Assembly (NCBI GenBank): GCA_937934655.1
Contig: CALGZB010000037.1
Coordinates: forward strand, 1 to 54,372
DNA: 54,372 bases
Reading direction: 5' to 3'
From: an uncultured Acidimicrobiales bacterium
Lineage (GTDB): Bacteria; Actinomycetota; Acidimicrobiia; Acidimicrobiales; SHLQ01
The position numbers and the translations under genes are program-made. Below, one piece after another: positions 13,704 to 22,907 of this stretch. Below the pieces are notes generated by a model that searched no databases, was not told the origin of the DNA, and worked only from the letters and a program-made list of their open reading frames with translations. Each line of letters starts with the position of its first letter. The first letter of the stretch is position 1.

Positions 13704-14612
13704 CTACTTGCCGATGTCGCGGTGGACAACAGCAGGATCGAACCCTGTCACTCGCAGATGATCACCGATGGTTTCGGCGATGGCTACCGAGCGGTGATGA
13801 CCACCGGTGCAACCAAACGCAATGGTGAGGTACGACTTCCCTTCGGCCACGTAGGCCGGAACTAAAAGGTCCAGTAGCTGTTGCGTCTGTTCGACAAACG
13901 GTTCGGCGATGGTCTGGCCGAGCACATAGGACCGAACCGCCGGATCGAGACCAGTCTTTGGGCGGAGGTCCTCGACCCAATGCGGGTTGGGAAGAAACCG
14001 GCAATCGAGAATGAGGTCGGCGTCGAGTGGATTGCCGTGTTTGAACCCAAACGACATCACCGTGGTGCGCATTCCCGAGTCGGGCGAGTCGCCGCCGAAG
14101 AGATCGACGATGCGGTAACGCAACTGGTGAACGTTGAGGTCACCGGTGTCGATGACTAGGTCGGCGAGGCCCTTTACCTGTTCGAGCGCCCGCCGTTCAT
14201 CTTCGATAGCCATCGAGACTCGGCCACCGTTTGAGAATGGGTGACGTCGCCGGGTGCTCTCGTAGCGCCGAACCAGAACGTCGGTGGATGCTTCAACAAA
14301 GATCACCCGAACCTGCGAGGTCGGGTCGACCCGAAGCGAGTCGATGGCCGGAATGATCTGGGCCGGTTTGCTGCTGGGCCCAACAACCAACGCAACCCGT
14401 TCGAATTGTTTATTCGGATCGGCGGCGACTTCGGCCATGCGCGGAATGAACTCCGGCGGCATGTTGTCGATGACGTGCCAGCCAAGATCCTCGAAACTGT
14501 TCGCAACCTGCGTCCGGCCGGCGCCCGACTGTCCGGTGATAACCACGAACTGGGTTGTCGGCTCGACTGAACCGGAATCGCCTGTTGTCGCCGGGTTGAC
14601 CGAATCGTTCAT
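13704..14612 (-). CDS. rapZ: RapZ/YvcJ-type nucleotide-binding protein
   Basis: 302 residues. The N-terminus has the P-loop GQSGAGRT, with Arg in place of the usual Lys, as is common in actinobacterial members. DLGWHVIDNMPPEFIPRM follows. The C-terminal domain has MSFGFKHGNP, DCRFLPNPHW and TIAFGCTGGHHRSVAIAE, the family hallmark. Proteobacterial RapZ directs small-RNA processing for the GlmS pathway; the actinobacterial role is less clear. It follows uvrC and the methyltransferase. Between it and gap there is no yvcK or whiA, which normally sit there. Confidence 0.93.
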   Translation of the reverse strand: MNDSVNPATTGDSGSVEPTTQFVVITGQSGAGRTQVANSFEDLGWHVIDNMPPEFIPRMAEVAADPNKQFERVALVVGPSSKPAQIIPAIDSLRVDPTSQVRVIFVEASTDVLVRRYESTRRRHPFSNGGRVSMAIEDERRALEQVKGLADLVIDTGDLNVHQLRYRIVDLFGGDSPDSGMRTTVMSFGFKHGNPLDADLILDCRFLPNPHWVEDLRPKTGLDPAVRSYVLGQTIAEPFVEQTQQLLDLLVPAYVAEGKSYLTIAFGCTGGHHRSVAIAETIGDHLRVTGFDPAVVHRDIGK

Positions 14613-14650
14613 GCAGCCAGCCTATTGGCCCGCTCCCGACCTCATCACAC

Positions 14651-14692
14651 AAAAGTAAGAACGCGGGGTCAGACCCCAGCGTTCTTACTTTT
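14651..14692. terminator. Bidirectional terminator with GGGGTCAGACCCC core
   Basis: AAAAGTAAGAACGC (14651-14664) pairs with GCGTTCTTACTTTT (14679-14692), and the loop contains a second stem, GGGGT/ACCCC. The A and T ends make it a terminator in both directions. It overlaps the last codons of the methyltransferase gene (stop at 14685) and lies 39 bp before the rapZ start, so rapZ is probably separated from the uvrC unit. Confidence 0.75.
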
Positions 14693-15407
14693 TGCGGCAG
14701 GAGAGTACGAGGAGTCGGGGGATGGAGGCGGCCGCCATGAACGAGTCGTTCTTTTCTAAGAAGCCTGGGGGCGGCGCCGGTTCGATCATCTGCTCGAGCA
14801 TCAACCCGTTCTGAGCCAGCGCGTTGACGTAGCGACTGAGGGGACGATGAATGAACCGGATGAACACATCCTTTTGTACTTCTTCTACCGATTCGCTCTC
14901 GGCGAGGTACGGACCGATGCGCCAGTACTGCTCGGGCGGGTCGACCATGTGGTCGTCGATCCAGCCGGCGTCGGGGGTCTGCAGCAGTGGATGGTTGAGC
15001 ATGAACACAAACCGGCCGCCGGGCTTCAAGGCTCGTGCCACTTCGGCAATGGCCTGGTCGACCTCGTTGATGTGTTCGAAAACCAAACAGGCGATGGCGG
15101 CATCAAACGACGCATCGGACACCGGCAATTCGGCGGCGCCAGCCCGGGCATAGGCCGGACCATCGCCACGACTCTCGGCTTCCACAACCTGAGCCATCGT
15201 GGGGTCCACACCAACTACAACCGATCCGAGCGATGCCAAGAGTCGAGCAATCTGGCCTTCTCCAGTGCCAATATCGAGCACCGTCTCGGCGCCTTCAAGC
15301 AACTCTGCGGCGAGGGGAAGGATCTGCTCGACGTACTCGGGGTCGGCCCCCTCGGTGAACTCGTCCTGCCACCAGGTGGCGTGGTCTTCCCACAATTGGT
15401 CGGTCAT
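14685..15407 (-). CDS. Class I SAM-dependent methyltransferase
   Basis: 240 residues. Motif I is VLDIGTGEGQIARLLAS, the acidic end of strand 2 is VVGVDPT, and motif III/IV is FDAAIACLVFEHI followed by LKPGGRFVFMLNHP. This is the UbiE/Methyltransf_11-like small-molecule type; the substrate is not predictable. The start overlaps the uvrC stop by four bases (ATGA), so the two are co-translated. Confidence 0.9.
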   Translation of the reverse strand: MTDQLWEDHATWWQDEFTEGADPEYVEQILPLAAELLEGAETVLDIGTGEGQIARLLASLGSVVVGVDPTMAQVVEAESRGDGPAYARAGAAELPVSDASFDAAIACLVFEHINEVDQAIAEVARALKPGGRFVFMLNHPLLQTPDAGWIDDHMVDPPEQYWRIGPYLAESESVEEVQKDVFIRFIHRPLSRYVNALAQNGLMLEQMIEPAPPPGFLEKNDSFMAAASIPRLLVLSCRKK

Positions 15408-17254
15408 GAGTGGATCTTCTCGTAGATCGCCACACCCACGGCATCGGGCAGCCAGGTAAGCGCCACTAACGACTCCAAACTGGCGGCCTTCACCTTGGTG
15501 ATGCCGCCCATCTCTTTCAGCAGTCGCTTCTTTCGGGTCGGCCCCAAGCCGGGAATATCGTCGATCACCGACTTCGACATTCGTTTGTTGCGCAACTGGC
15601 GGTGGTAGGTGATGGCGAACCGGTGGCTCTCGTCTCGGATCCGCTGCAACATATACAGCCCTTCGGATTGGCGAGGAAGCCGGATCGAATCGGCCATGCC
15701 GGGCACAAAAACTTCTTCAAACTGTTTGGCCAACGACGCCACAGGGATCTCGCCACTCAGACCAAGATTGTCGAGCACCCGCACCGCAACACTCAGCTGC
15801 CCTTTGCCACCATCGACCAGCAGAAGCTGCGGCGGATAGGAGAACTTGCCGTTGCGGTCATCGACGGGTTTCTCGCGGTCGGCCAAGTAGTTGGTGAACC
15901 GGCGGGTCAGCACTTCTTCCATGGCGGCGAAGTCGTCGTTGCCATCGACCGTCTTGATCTTGAACCGTCGATACTCGCTCTTCTTCGGAAGTCCGTCTTC
16001 CATTACCACCATCGAGCCGACGTAATCGGTTCCCGAGATATGGCTCATGTCATAGCACTCGATGCGTAGCGGGGCGGCCGGCAAGTCGAGTTGCTCCTGC
16101 AGCTCGTTCAGCGCCTTCGACCTGCTGTTGTGATCCGACGCCCGCTTCAACCGGTGACGGGTGAACTCCTGCTGAGCGTTACGCGTAACGGTTTCGAGCA
16201 GCGCCTTCTTATCGCCGCGCTGCGGCACCCGGATCTGCACACTCGACCCCCGGGCTTCGGTAAGCCAAAGCTCATACAAGTCGGGGTTTGCCGATTCGAA
16301 CGGCGCCAGCACCAGCTTGGGAACACCAAGCGGCGGAAGGTCGTAGTACAGACCTTCAAGAATGGTGTCGAGAAGCTCCGAATCGCTGACATCCTCGACC
16401 CGGTCCAGCACGAATCCTTTGCGACCCACCACTCGTCCGCGGCGGACAAAGAACACCTGAACCGCTGCTTCCAACTCGTCGGCGTAGATCCCGACGACAT
16501 CGAAGTCCTCGTTGGTCTCGGCAACCATCTGTTGTTTCTCGATGGCTTTGCGGACACTGACCATGCGGTCACGGTGCCGGGCCGCCAACTCGAACTCGTG
16601 GTTCTCGGCGGCAGCGAGCATTTCGGCTTCGAGACGGGCAACCACCTCGGCCGTATCGCCATCGAGGAACGACAACAGCTCTTCGACGAGCTTGTCGTAC
16701 TCCGCCTCAGACACCGCTCCGATGCACGGGCCCGAACACTTCTCGATATGGAAGAGCAAACATGGCCGGCCGCTGCGCTGGTGGCGTTGAAGTTTGTTGT
16801 CGCTACACGTGCGAATGGGGAAGGTCCGCAGCAACAGGTCGAGCGTTTCCCGAATGGCATAGGCATGTCCGTACGGACCGAAATAGCGCACACCCTTCTT
16901 GCGCTTGCCACGCATCACCATCGCCCGCGGGTAATCGTCGGCCATCGTCACCGCAAGAAACGGGTAGCTCTTATCGTCGACCAGACGAATATTGAACCGA
17001 GGCCGGTGCTGCTTGATGAGGCTGTACTCGAGCATGAGCGCCTCAAGCTCGTTCTCGACCTGGATCCACTCGACCGTTTCGGCAGTCGCGACCATCTGCG
17101 CCGTGCGCATCTGGAGGTTTTTGGCGAAGTAGCTATTGAGGCGCGACCGAAGACTCTTGGCCTTACCGACGTAGATAACTCGGCCGTCGATGTCTTTGAA
17201 TTGGTACGAACCGGGTGAATCAGGGATCGAGCCGGTCTCAGGACGCAGAACCAC
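15404..17254 (-). CDS. uvrC: UvrABC system subunit C (excinuclease)
   Basis: 616 residues from GTG 17254. It makes both incisions in nucleotide excision repair after UvrA/UvrB damage recognition. The GIY-YIG domain opens with PDSPGSYQFKDIDGRVIYVG and KAKSLRSRLNSYF. A cysteine region includes CLLFHIEKCSGPCIG, and the UVR motif, ARLEAEMLAAAENHEFELAA, is near residue 210. The C-terminal RNase H-like nuclease has IECYDMSHISG and LLLVDGGKGQLSVA, followed by a helix-hairpin-helix (IPGLGPTRKKRLLKEMGG). It is the upstream gene of the methyltransferase. Confidence 0.97.
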   Translation of the reverse strand: MVLRPETGSIPDSPGSYQFKDIDGRVIYVGKAKSLRSRLNSYFAKNLQMRTAQMVATAETVEWIQVENELEALMLEYSLIKQHRPRFNIRLVDDKSYPFLAVTMADDYPRAMVMRGKRKKGVRYFGPYGHAYAIRETLDLLLRTFPIRTCSDNKLQRHQRSGRPCLLFHIEKCSGPCIGAVSEAEYDKLVEELLSFLDGDTAEVVARLEAEMLAAAENHEFELAARHRDRMVSVRKAIEKQQMVAETNEDFDVVGIYADELEAAVQVFFVRRGRVVGRKGFVLDRVEDVSDSELLDTILEGLYYDLPPLGVPKLVLAPFESANPDLYELWLTEARGSSVQIRVPQRGDKKALLETVTRNAQQEFTRHRLKRASDHNSRSKALNELQEQLDLPAAPLRIECYDMSHISGTDYVGSMVVMEDGLPKKSEYRRFKIKTVDGNDDFAAMEEVLTRRFTNYLADREKPVDDRNGKFSYPPQLLLVDGGKGQLSVAVRVLDNLGLSGEIPVASLAKQFEEVFVPGMADSIRLPRQSEGLYMLQRIRDESHRFAITYHRQLRNKRMSKSVIDDIPGLGPTRKKRLLKEMGGITKVKAASLESLVALTWLPDAVGVAIYEKIHS

Positions 17255-17265
17255 GTACGTATCGT

Positions 17266-18774
17266 ATGGCCCTCAAGCGGCCCCGTGGTTCGCCGATGGG
17301 AAATACCGTGTCGATTTCTTCCGATACTCCTCTTTCCTCTCGTCTCTCCTCTCGTCCTTCGGGCTCGCTTCCGTCTTCGCGCCCAGGAACAGATCTTGAT
17401 CAACCGCTCGCTCGCCTTCTCGAGCGGGCGCCGCTGATTCTTCTACTGCTCTCGATAGCGGTCGCTCTCCCCCACCTTCTACTCGGTCCCAACTTCGTTC
17501 TCGATGATTGGTACAACGTGAACGAGGGCATCTCGGGCGGGCTCTTCTCGGCCACCACCGACGAACTGGCGGCATCACGGCCGGGGCTCCCTATCGCCTA
17601 CGGCATTACCTTCGGCCTGTTCGGCAACCATCCGCTACCGCTTGTGATCATCAGCAGCGTAATCCTGATGGTGTCGGCGCAACTCCTGTACCGAACCGCC
17701 GCGTTCTTCGTGCCCCACAAAGTTGCCTTTGCTCTTACGGCGCTTTGGATTGTGCTGCCCAATCACATGGCTCTCGAGATTTGGCCTAGCACGGTCATGA
17801 TTTCGATGAGTCTGCTCCTCACGCTCTTTGCGCTCTACCTCATGGCACGCTCACCCGAGTCACCCTCCCCGACCGGCTCGCCCCTGTCGTCGAGGACCGT
17901 CGCCGATGTTGGCCCGATCATCGTCATGGCGTTCGCCGCCTCGGCGTTCTACGAAGGCTCACTTCCTCTGCTCTGCCTCGCAATGCTGGTGGTTCCAAAG
18001 CTGCGACGAGGTTCCTTCGATCTCCGCCTTCTTTTCGCTGGCGCCATCTCCCAGGGCGCTCTGGCCGGCTGGATTCTCCTCAACCTGCACTCGTCGAAAG
18101 CCGCACGACCCTTCATCGGACCCCGAGATGTCGTTACGGCGTTCTATGGCATTGGAATCGTCCCGGTCTGGTTCGAACCAATCGCCATTGTTGGCTTCGC
18201 CCTCGCTTTCACCTTGCTCGGATACACAGCGGTCCGCGATCGTCGCTTCGGATTGCCCGAGAAACTCATCGTCGCTGGGTTCGCCATTATCGCCGTTGGG
18301 CTTCTCCCCTACCTTCGCTACTTCTTCACCGCCGTCGGTGCCGGCGACCGACTCCAGTACCTCACCTCTATCGGTGGCGCGGCCACCATCGTCGGACTGT
18401 TCTGGGCCATCGCCCGCAACCGACAATTCGTCAAACCACTCATCGTCACCGGCGCAATCGGGTTGGCGTTAGTCATCAGCGTTCGCATCGATGGCGCGCG
18501 GGCCTGGAACGACGCTGGCGATGACGGCATCAGAATCCTCAACGCTGTCGAACAAGCCGATGTCGACCCGTTGCAACCCATCGTGCTCGGCCCCGAGCCC
18601 CGCTTCTACCGAGGCGTCACGCCGTTCCTCGACCCATCGAATGTTCGTCCGGCGGTCGCCGTGTTATTCGGCGAACCCGCCGCAACCGGATTTATCACGT
18701 TCTCTGAAGAAGACTTCCTCGAGGAACCAGCAGGTCAGCGGGTCGATATCAGACCGGCAATCAGCGGCGAGTAG
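17266..18774 (+). CDS. Polytopic membrane protein, GT-C glycosyltransferase-like
   Basis: About 502 residues from ATG 17266; ATG 17296 is also possible. An in-frame start at 17215 would overlap uvrC, which is divergent. A Ser/Pro-rich cytosolic N-terminus is followed by about ten hydrophobic helices. The first outside loop has VLDDWYN, an acidic pair as in GT-C enzymes that use lipid-phosphate sugars. The C-terminal ~90 residues are a soluble extracytoplasmic domain. It opens the polysaccharide cluster, which fits a sugar-transfer role, but donor and acceptor are unknown. Confidence 0.75.
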   Translation: MALKRPRGSPMGNTVSISSDTPLSSRLSSRPSGSLPSSRPGTDLDQPLARLLERAPLILLLLSIAVALPHLLLGPNFVLDDWYNVNEGISGGLFSATTDELAASRPGLPIAYGITFGLFGNHPLPLVIISSVILMVSAQLLYRTAAFFVPHKVAFALTALWIVLPNHMALEIWPSTVMISMSLLLTLFALYLMARSPESPSPTGSPLSSRTVADVGPIIVMAFAASAFYEGSLPLLCLAMLVVPKLRRGSFDLRLLFAGAISQGALAGWILLNLHSSKAARPFIGPRDVVTAFYGIGIVPVWFEPIAIVGFALAFTLLGYTAVRDRRFGLPEKLIVAGFAIIAVGLLPYLRYFFTAVGAGDRLQYLTSIGGAATIVGLFWAIARNRQFVKPLIVTGAIGLALVISVRIDGARAWNDAGDDGIRILNAVEQADVDPLQPIVLGPEPRFYRGVTPFLDPSNVRPAVAVLFGEPAATGFITFSEEDFLEEPAGQRVDIRPAISGE

Positions 18775-18848
18775 CAGTCCGGAACATCAGGTTCTGCGGA
18801 ATCCGCTCAGTTCCCGGCCAGCGTTCACAGAAGTCACCGAAATGCCGA

Positions 18849-20165
18849 TTGGATCAGGTGCGAAAGTGGATCCGGCTGATCTCGTTGATGGGCGTCTTTG
18901 CAACGTTCGTCGCGCTCGGCGTGATCCACGGCTCCGGCAATGGCTACAACCTCTTCGAAGATTCCCGACTCGCCTCGACGCTGCTACTCGCAACCGCCAC
19001 CGCTATCGCCGGTTATTCACTCGGTCTTCCCGACGCAATTGCAACCCGTCGAGGCATTGCCGCAGCAACGGTTGCCTCGGCCATCTTCGGCGCCATTTCG
19101 GTGTCATTGGTGGCTCTCGTCATCGGAGCACCCATCCTTCCACGAGCGGTTCTGGGATACGGCGCCCTTGCTCTGATTCCTTGGCAACTGCTCTGCTGGC
19201 GAGCAACAACCGACGTCGAGGCAGCATCAACAGCAACACGCGTGATCGCTGTCGTAAGTCCACTTTCTGGGGACGAGATCAGCGCTGGCCTTGCCAACGA
19301 ATCCGAGCAGCGAGCCGAGCTTGTCGCAACGGTTCAAGCGGCCGACGTTGAAGCAACCGGCCTTACCCGCCCGCTCGAAGATCTTGCGCACCAACTCGAC
19401 GCAACCATGATCGTCGTCGACCAAGAAGCCCAGCTCAACGAAAGCGTCGTCGCCCAGGTCGCTAACCTCCACGCCGAAGGAAGCCGGGTTCGGAGCCTGT
19501 CGATGTTCATGGAGGAGTGGATCGGCAAAGTGCCACTCTCAGAACTCGAACGAACATCCCTCTTCTTCGACGTCTCCGAACTGCATAGCTCGGCCTACCC
19601 CCGACTCAAACGGGTCTTCGATGTGCTGTTCTGCATCGCTGCGCTGCCGCTGCTCGCCGTGCTCATCGTCGCCGTAAGCATCGGCAATCTGTTTGGCGGG
19701 CGAGGTTCGCTCTTTTTCCGCCAAGAACGAGTCGGCAAGGGCGGCGAGGTCTTCGAAATCCTCAAGTTCCGCACCATGCACAGCAGCGACGAGAACCACT
19801 GGACGACCGCCGATGATGATCGCATCACCCCCATCGGCACCATCCTTCGCCGAAGCCATCTCGACGAGCTTCCGCAGGTGGTCAACATCCTGCGGGGCGA
19901 TATTTCGCTCGTCGGGCCTCGACCCGAGCAGGTCGACTACGTCGAGGAACTCGCCGAGAAGCTGCCGTTCTACAACGTTCGCCACATCATTCGGCCCGGT
20001 CTCACCGGTTGGGCCCAGCTAAAGCTCGGGTACACCAACGACCTTTCCGGCGCCGCCGAGAAACTCCAGTACGAGCTGTTCTACCTCCGCCATCAGGGAC
20101 TTTCCCTCGATGCCCGAATTATCGTCAAGACCTTCCGCCACCTGTTTCAGAAGGGCGGAATGTAG
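18849..20165 (+). CDS. Undecaprenyl-phosphate sugar-1-phosphate transferase (WcaJ/WbaP-like)
   Basis: 438 residues from TTG 18849; GTG 18858 or ATG 18891 are alternatives. Four N-terminal helices and a soluble region are followed by the catalytic bacterial sugar transferase domain (about 250-438): KRVFDVLFCIAALPLLAVL, FFRQERVGKGGEVFEILKFR, TMHS, LDELPQVVNILRGDISLVGP, RPEQV and RPGLTGWAQLKLGY. It puts the first sugar phosphate onto the lipid carrier, starting a polysaccharide repeat unit. The following GT2 start is one base after its stop. Confidence 0.93.
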   Translation: MDQVRKWIRLISLMGVFATFVALGVIHGSGNGYNLFEDSRLASTLLLATATAIAGYSLGLPDAIATRRGIAAATVASAIFGAISVSLVALVIGAPILPRAVLGYGALALIPWQLLCWRATTDVEAASTATRVIAVVSPLSGDEISAGLANESEQRAELVATVQAADVEATGLTRPLEDLAHQLDATMIVVDQEAQLNESVVAQVANLHAEGSRVRSLSMFMEEWIGKVPLSELERTSLFFDVSELHSSAYPRLKRVFDVLFCIAALPLLAVLIVAVSIGNLFGGRGSLFFRQERVGKGGEVFEILKFRTMHSSDENHWTTADDDRITPIGTILRRSHLDELPQVVNILRGDISLVGPRPEQVDYVEELAEKLPFYNVRHIIRPGLTGWAQLKLGYTNDLSGAAEKLQYELFYLRHQGLSLDARIIVKTFRHLFQKGGM

Positions 20166-21182
20166 GTGCCTCGACAAGGCCCCGACCGCCGCCTCGTCAC
20201 CTGCATCATCCCGGCGAAGAACGAGAGCGAGTCGATCGCTGGAGCGCTGCAATCGATCCTCGACCAGGACTACCCGCTCGATCAGATCGAAGTGGTCGTG
20301 GTCGACGGGTGCTCCGACGATGACACCGCCGATATCGCCAAACGCACGCTCGACGGCAACGACCTTCACCGCTATGACGTCGTCCTCAACCCCGATGGCC
20401 GAACCCCGTCCAATCTCAACCGAGGACTCCTTTGGGCTGAAGGGCACTACGTGGTCCGAGTCGACGCTCGAAGTCGGCTGCCCCGCAACTACGTCAGCAG
20501 CACCATCGACCTTCTCGAATCATCGAACTCGAGCGTGGTCGGCGGCCGACAGTTAGCCCGACCAGCTGTCGACGAGTTGCTGCCAGTCAGCATCGCCCGG
20601 GCACTCAACAACCGATTCGCTATGGGAGGTTCCCGGTACCGTCGGGCAGGCGCCTCAAGCGGCCAGTGCGACACGGCCTACCTAGGTGTCTTTCGCACCG
20701 CTCAACTCCGTGAGGCCGACGGCTGGAGCGAGCCGTTTGCAACAAACCAAGACTTCGAACTCAACCGTCGGATGGCCAGTTTCGGGCCGGTCTGGTTTCT
20801 CGACAACATCCCGGTCGAGTACCACCCACGCCGCACGCTCGGTGAGCTGTTTCGCCAGTACCGCCGGTTCGGTGAGTGGAAAGTCCTCTACTGGCAGACC
20901 ACGGGTGATAAACCCCAACCCCGCCAGGTGGCCCTCGTCGCTGGCCCCATCGTCGCCGCTCTCCCCGTCGCCATTGCCTTGCGAGCATGGCCCCGCCCCC
21001 TCGCCGTTGCCGCCATTGCCGGCGCCCTCAGCGTCGAACACGTCGGAACCGACGGCCCAAACGTGCCGCCCCAAGGCCGCATAATCTCCCTTGCCGCCAT
21101 GGCCGCAGTAGGCACCGGCTGGTGGCTAGGAGTAGCCAACGCCACCCTCAAAGCCATCACCCAAAGACCCCACAACAAGTAA
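20166..21182 (+). CDS. Family 2 glycosyltransferase (ExoA-like)
   Basis: 338 residues from GTG 20166. The GT-A fold is shown by LVTCIIPAKNESESIAGALQ, the acidic VVVVDGCSDDDT, VVRVDARSRLP (DxD-type position) and FATNQDFELNRRM, where the ED-like acidic residues act in catalysis. Two or three hydrophobic segments follow after residue 250, anchoring it in the membrane. It would add a sugar to the lipid-linked intermediate made by the preceding transferase; the two genes are directly adjacent. Confidence 0.92.
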   Translation: MPRQGPDRRLVTCIIPAKNESESIAGALQSILDQDYPLDQIEVVVVDGCSDDDTADIAKRTLDGNDLHRYDVVLNPDGRTPSNLNRGLLWAEGHYVVRVDARSRLPRNYVSSTIDLLESSNSSVVGGRQLARPAVDELLPVSIARALNNRFAMGGSRYRRAGASSGQCDTAYLGVFRTAQLREADGWSEPFATNQDFELNRRMASFGPVWFLDNIPVEYHPRRTLGELFRQYRRFGEWKVLYWQTTGDKPQPRQVALVAGPIVAALPVAIALRAWPRPLAVAAIAGALSVEHVGTDGPNVPPQGRIISLAAMAAVGTGWWLGVANATLKAITQRPHNK

Positions 21183-21205
21183 CCACCCCACCACCCACCG
21201 TGAGG

Positions 21206-21273
21206 GTCAGAGCAAGTGCCAGACCAGGTGTCAGAGCAAGTGCCAGAGCAAGTGCCAGAGCAAGTGTCAGAGG
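21206..21273 (+). repeat. 12-bp tandem repeat array A
   Basis: Five units of G(T/C)CAGA(G/C)CA(A/G)GT follow each other without spacers, plus a partial sixth, in the gap between the GT2 and acetyltransferase genes. The same unit occurs in inverted orientation at 29047-29094 and 29195-29243. The array is not palindromic and has no spacers, so it is a minisatellite. Confidence 0.93.
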
Positions 21274-21318
21274 TGATCTTGTGGCTAAGAATCTTGGCGA
21301 TTTTGCCGATTGTGCATC

Positions 21319-21906
21319 ATGTCTGATGACAAACCTTCCGATGCTCGTGCCGACGGGCCTTCCCCTGATCCTTCGGGCTCTCCCTCGAGCGAACCAGAGG
21401 TGTTCATCCACCCGACATCAGAAGTCTCCGACGAGGCCTCGGTCGGCGCCGGGACTGCAATCTGGAACTGGAGCCGGATTCGTGAAGGTGCCGTTGTTGG
21501 ACGCAACGTCAACATCGGCCAGCAGGTCTACATCGACTCCAATGTGCGGATCGGCGACGACTGCAAGATTCAGAACAGCGTAAACCTCTACGACGGACTC
21601 ACCGTTGGCGATCGAGTATTTATCGGGCCTGCGGTTACCTTCACGAACGATCTTCATCCACGAGCCACCGGAGACTGGGATATCACTCCGACCACGGTGC
21701 ACGACGGTGCGTCGATAGGCGCAAATGCCACCATCGTCTGTGGCGTCACGCTCGCCGCTGGCTGCATGATCGGCGCTGGATCAGTCGTCACCAAAGACGT
21801 CGCGCCAAACACCCTCGTTGTCGGCAACCCAGCCCGTCCGATCGCCATCATCGACGAGCACGGCAACCGCACCGCGGCCGCCGACCCTGCACAGGACCCA
21901 TCATGA
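21319..21906 (+). CDS. Hexapeptide-repeat acyltransferase, WbpD/WlbB-like N-acetyltransferase
   Basis: 195 residues from ATG 21319. A Pro/Ser-rich start is followed by left-handed beta-helix hexads: SVGAGTAIWNWSRI, VVGRNVNIGQQVYI, CKIQNSVNLYDGLTV and GASIGANATIVCGVTL. TNDLHPRATG is the catalytic-loop region. The end AIIDEHGNR matches the position of the EHG motif in WbpD. WbpD acetylates the 3-amino group of UDP-2-acetamido-3-amino-glucuronate. The next two genes look like WbpB and WbpE, supporting that pathway. Confidence 0.85.
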   Translation: MSDDKPSDARADGPSPDPSGSPSSEPEVFIHPTSEVSDEASVGAGTAIWNWSRIREGAVVGRNVNIGQQVYIDSNVRIGDDCKIQNSVNLYDGLTVGDRVFIGPAVTFTNDLHPRATGDWDITPTTVHDGASIGANATIVCGVTLAAGCMIGAGSVVTKDVAPNTLVVGNPARPIAIIDEHGNRTAAADPAQDPS

Positions 21907-22907
21907 GCCCCCGGCGTCGGACTGACGAAGCTATCCGGGTCGCCGCAATCGGTGTCGGAGGAATGGGCGCAAACCATGCCCGCGTTCTTGCGTCGATGAA
22001 GGGTGTCGAACTGGTTGCCGTGGTCGATGCCGACCCGGTTCGAGCCAAAGCCGTCGCCGAATTCTACGGCTGTATGGCCTGCACCTCCGTCGATGCCTTG
22101 CCCCAAATCGATGCGGCCACCGTGGCCGTTCCGTCGAGTCTTCATGCCACCGTCGGCGTTCCCCTCCTCCAGGCTGGCGTGCACTGCCTCATCGAAAAAC
22201 CGCTCGCCACGACCGAAGCCGACTGCCTCGCACTCATGGCTGCCGCCGAAGACGGCAACGCCCAACTTCTCGTCGGACACATCGAACGGTTCAACCCAGC
22301 GGTGCAACAGCTGGCCGAGATCGTCAACAGTGAAGAAATCGTCGCCATCGCCGCCCGCCGCATGAGTGCCGTAAGCGGACGAATCAGCGACGTCGATGTT
22401 GTCCTCGACCTCATGGTCCATGATCTCGACATCGTGCTTGGGCTCACCGGCAAATCGGTTTCTGACATCGTGGCACGAGGCATCAACGGCCCCCATGGCT
22501 CCGATCATGCGATTGCGCTTCTCACCCTGGAGAACGGGGCGCAGGGAACTCTCACCGCCAGCCGAATCACGCAGAATCAAATTCGACATCTCGAAGTCAC
22601 GACCACCGACCACTTCTACGTCATTAACTACCCCAGCCAAGAGCTCTTCATCTACCGCCAAGGCCGCATCGAGGCCTCCGGTGACGTTGACCAGAAATAC
22701 CGTCTCGACGTGAACACCGAGAAGGTATTCGTTCGCCGCATCGAACCACTTGCCGAAGAACTCAATCATTTCGTCGACGTTTGCCATGGCGACGCCGAAC
22801 CAAAGATCACCGGAACCGCAGCGCTCGAAGCCCTGCGGAGCGTTTGGACGATCCAACACCTCCTCGAAGAATCAACGCAGGCGCAGAATGAGCAGCGGGC
22901 AGCATGA
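21903..22907 (+). CDS. Gfo/Idh/MocA-family NAD-dependent sugar dehydrogenase (WbpB/WlbA-like)
   Basis: 334 residues, overlapping its neighbours on both sides by four bases (ATGA). The Rossmann start is IRVAAIGVGGMGANHARVLA, VVDADP ends strand 2, and HCLIEKPLATT carries the conserved EKP lysine. HIERFNPAVQQL follows. In the WbpB/WlbA reaction C3 of the UDP-sugar acid is oxidised before transamination. Tight coupling with an acetyltransferase and an aminotransferase fits that role, though Gfo/Idh specificity is hard to tell from sequence. Confidence 0.88.
   Translation: MSPRRRTDEAIRVAAIGVGGMGANHARVLASMKGVELVAVVDADPVRAKAVAEFYGCMACTSVDALPQIDAATVAVPSSLHATVGVPLLQAGVHCLIEKPLATTEADCLALMAAAEDGNAQLLVGHIERFNPAVQQLAEIVNSEEIVAIAARRMSAVSGRISDVDVVLDLMVHDLDIVLGLTGKSVSDIVARGINGPHGSDHAIALLTLENGAQGTLTASRITQNQIRHLEVTTTDHFYVINYPSQELFIYRQGRIEASGDVDQKYRLDVNTEKVFVRRIEPLAEELNHFVDVCHGDAEPKITGTAALEALRSVWTIQHLLEESTQAQNEQRAA

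Noticed and set aside
16091-17218. A 375-codon plus-strand frame
   Set aside because: Antisense shadow of uvrC.
21206-21273. 12-bp arrays as a CRISPR
   Set aside because: Units are contiguous, 12 bp and without spacers, and no cas genes are present.
21654-22859. A 401-codon minus-strand frame
   Set aside because: Antisense shadow of the Gfo/Idh/MocA and acetyltransferase genes.
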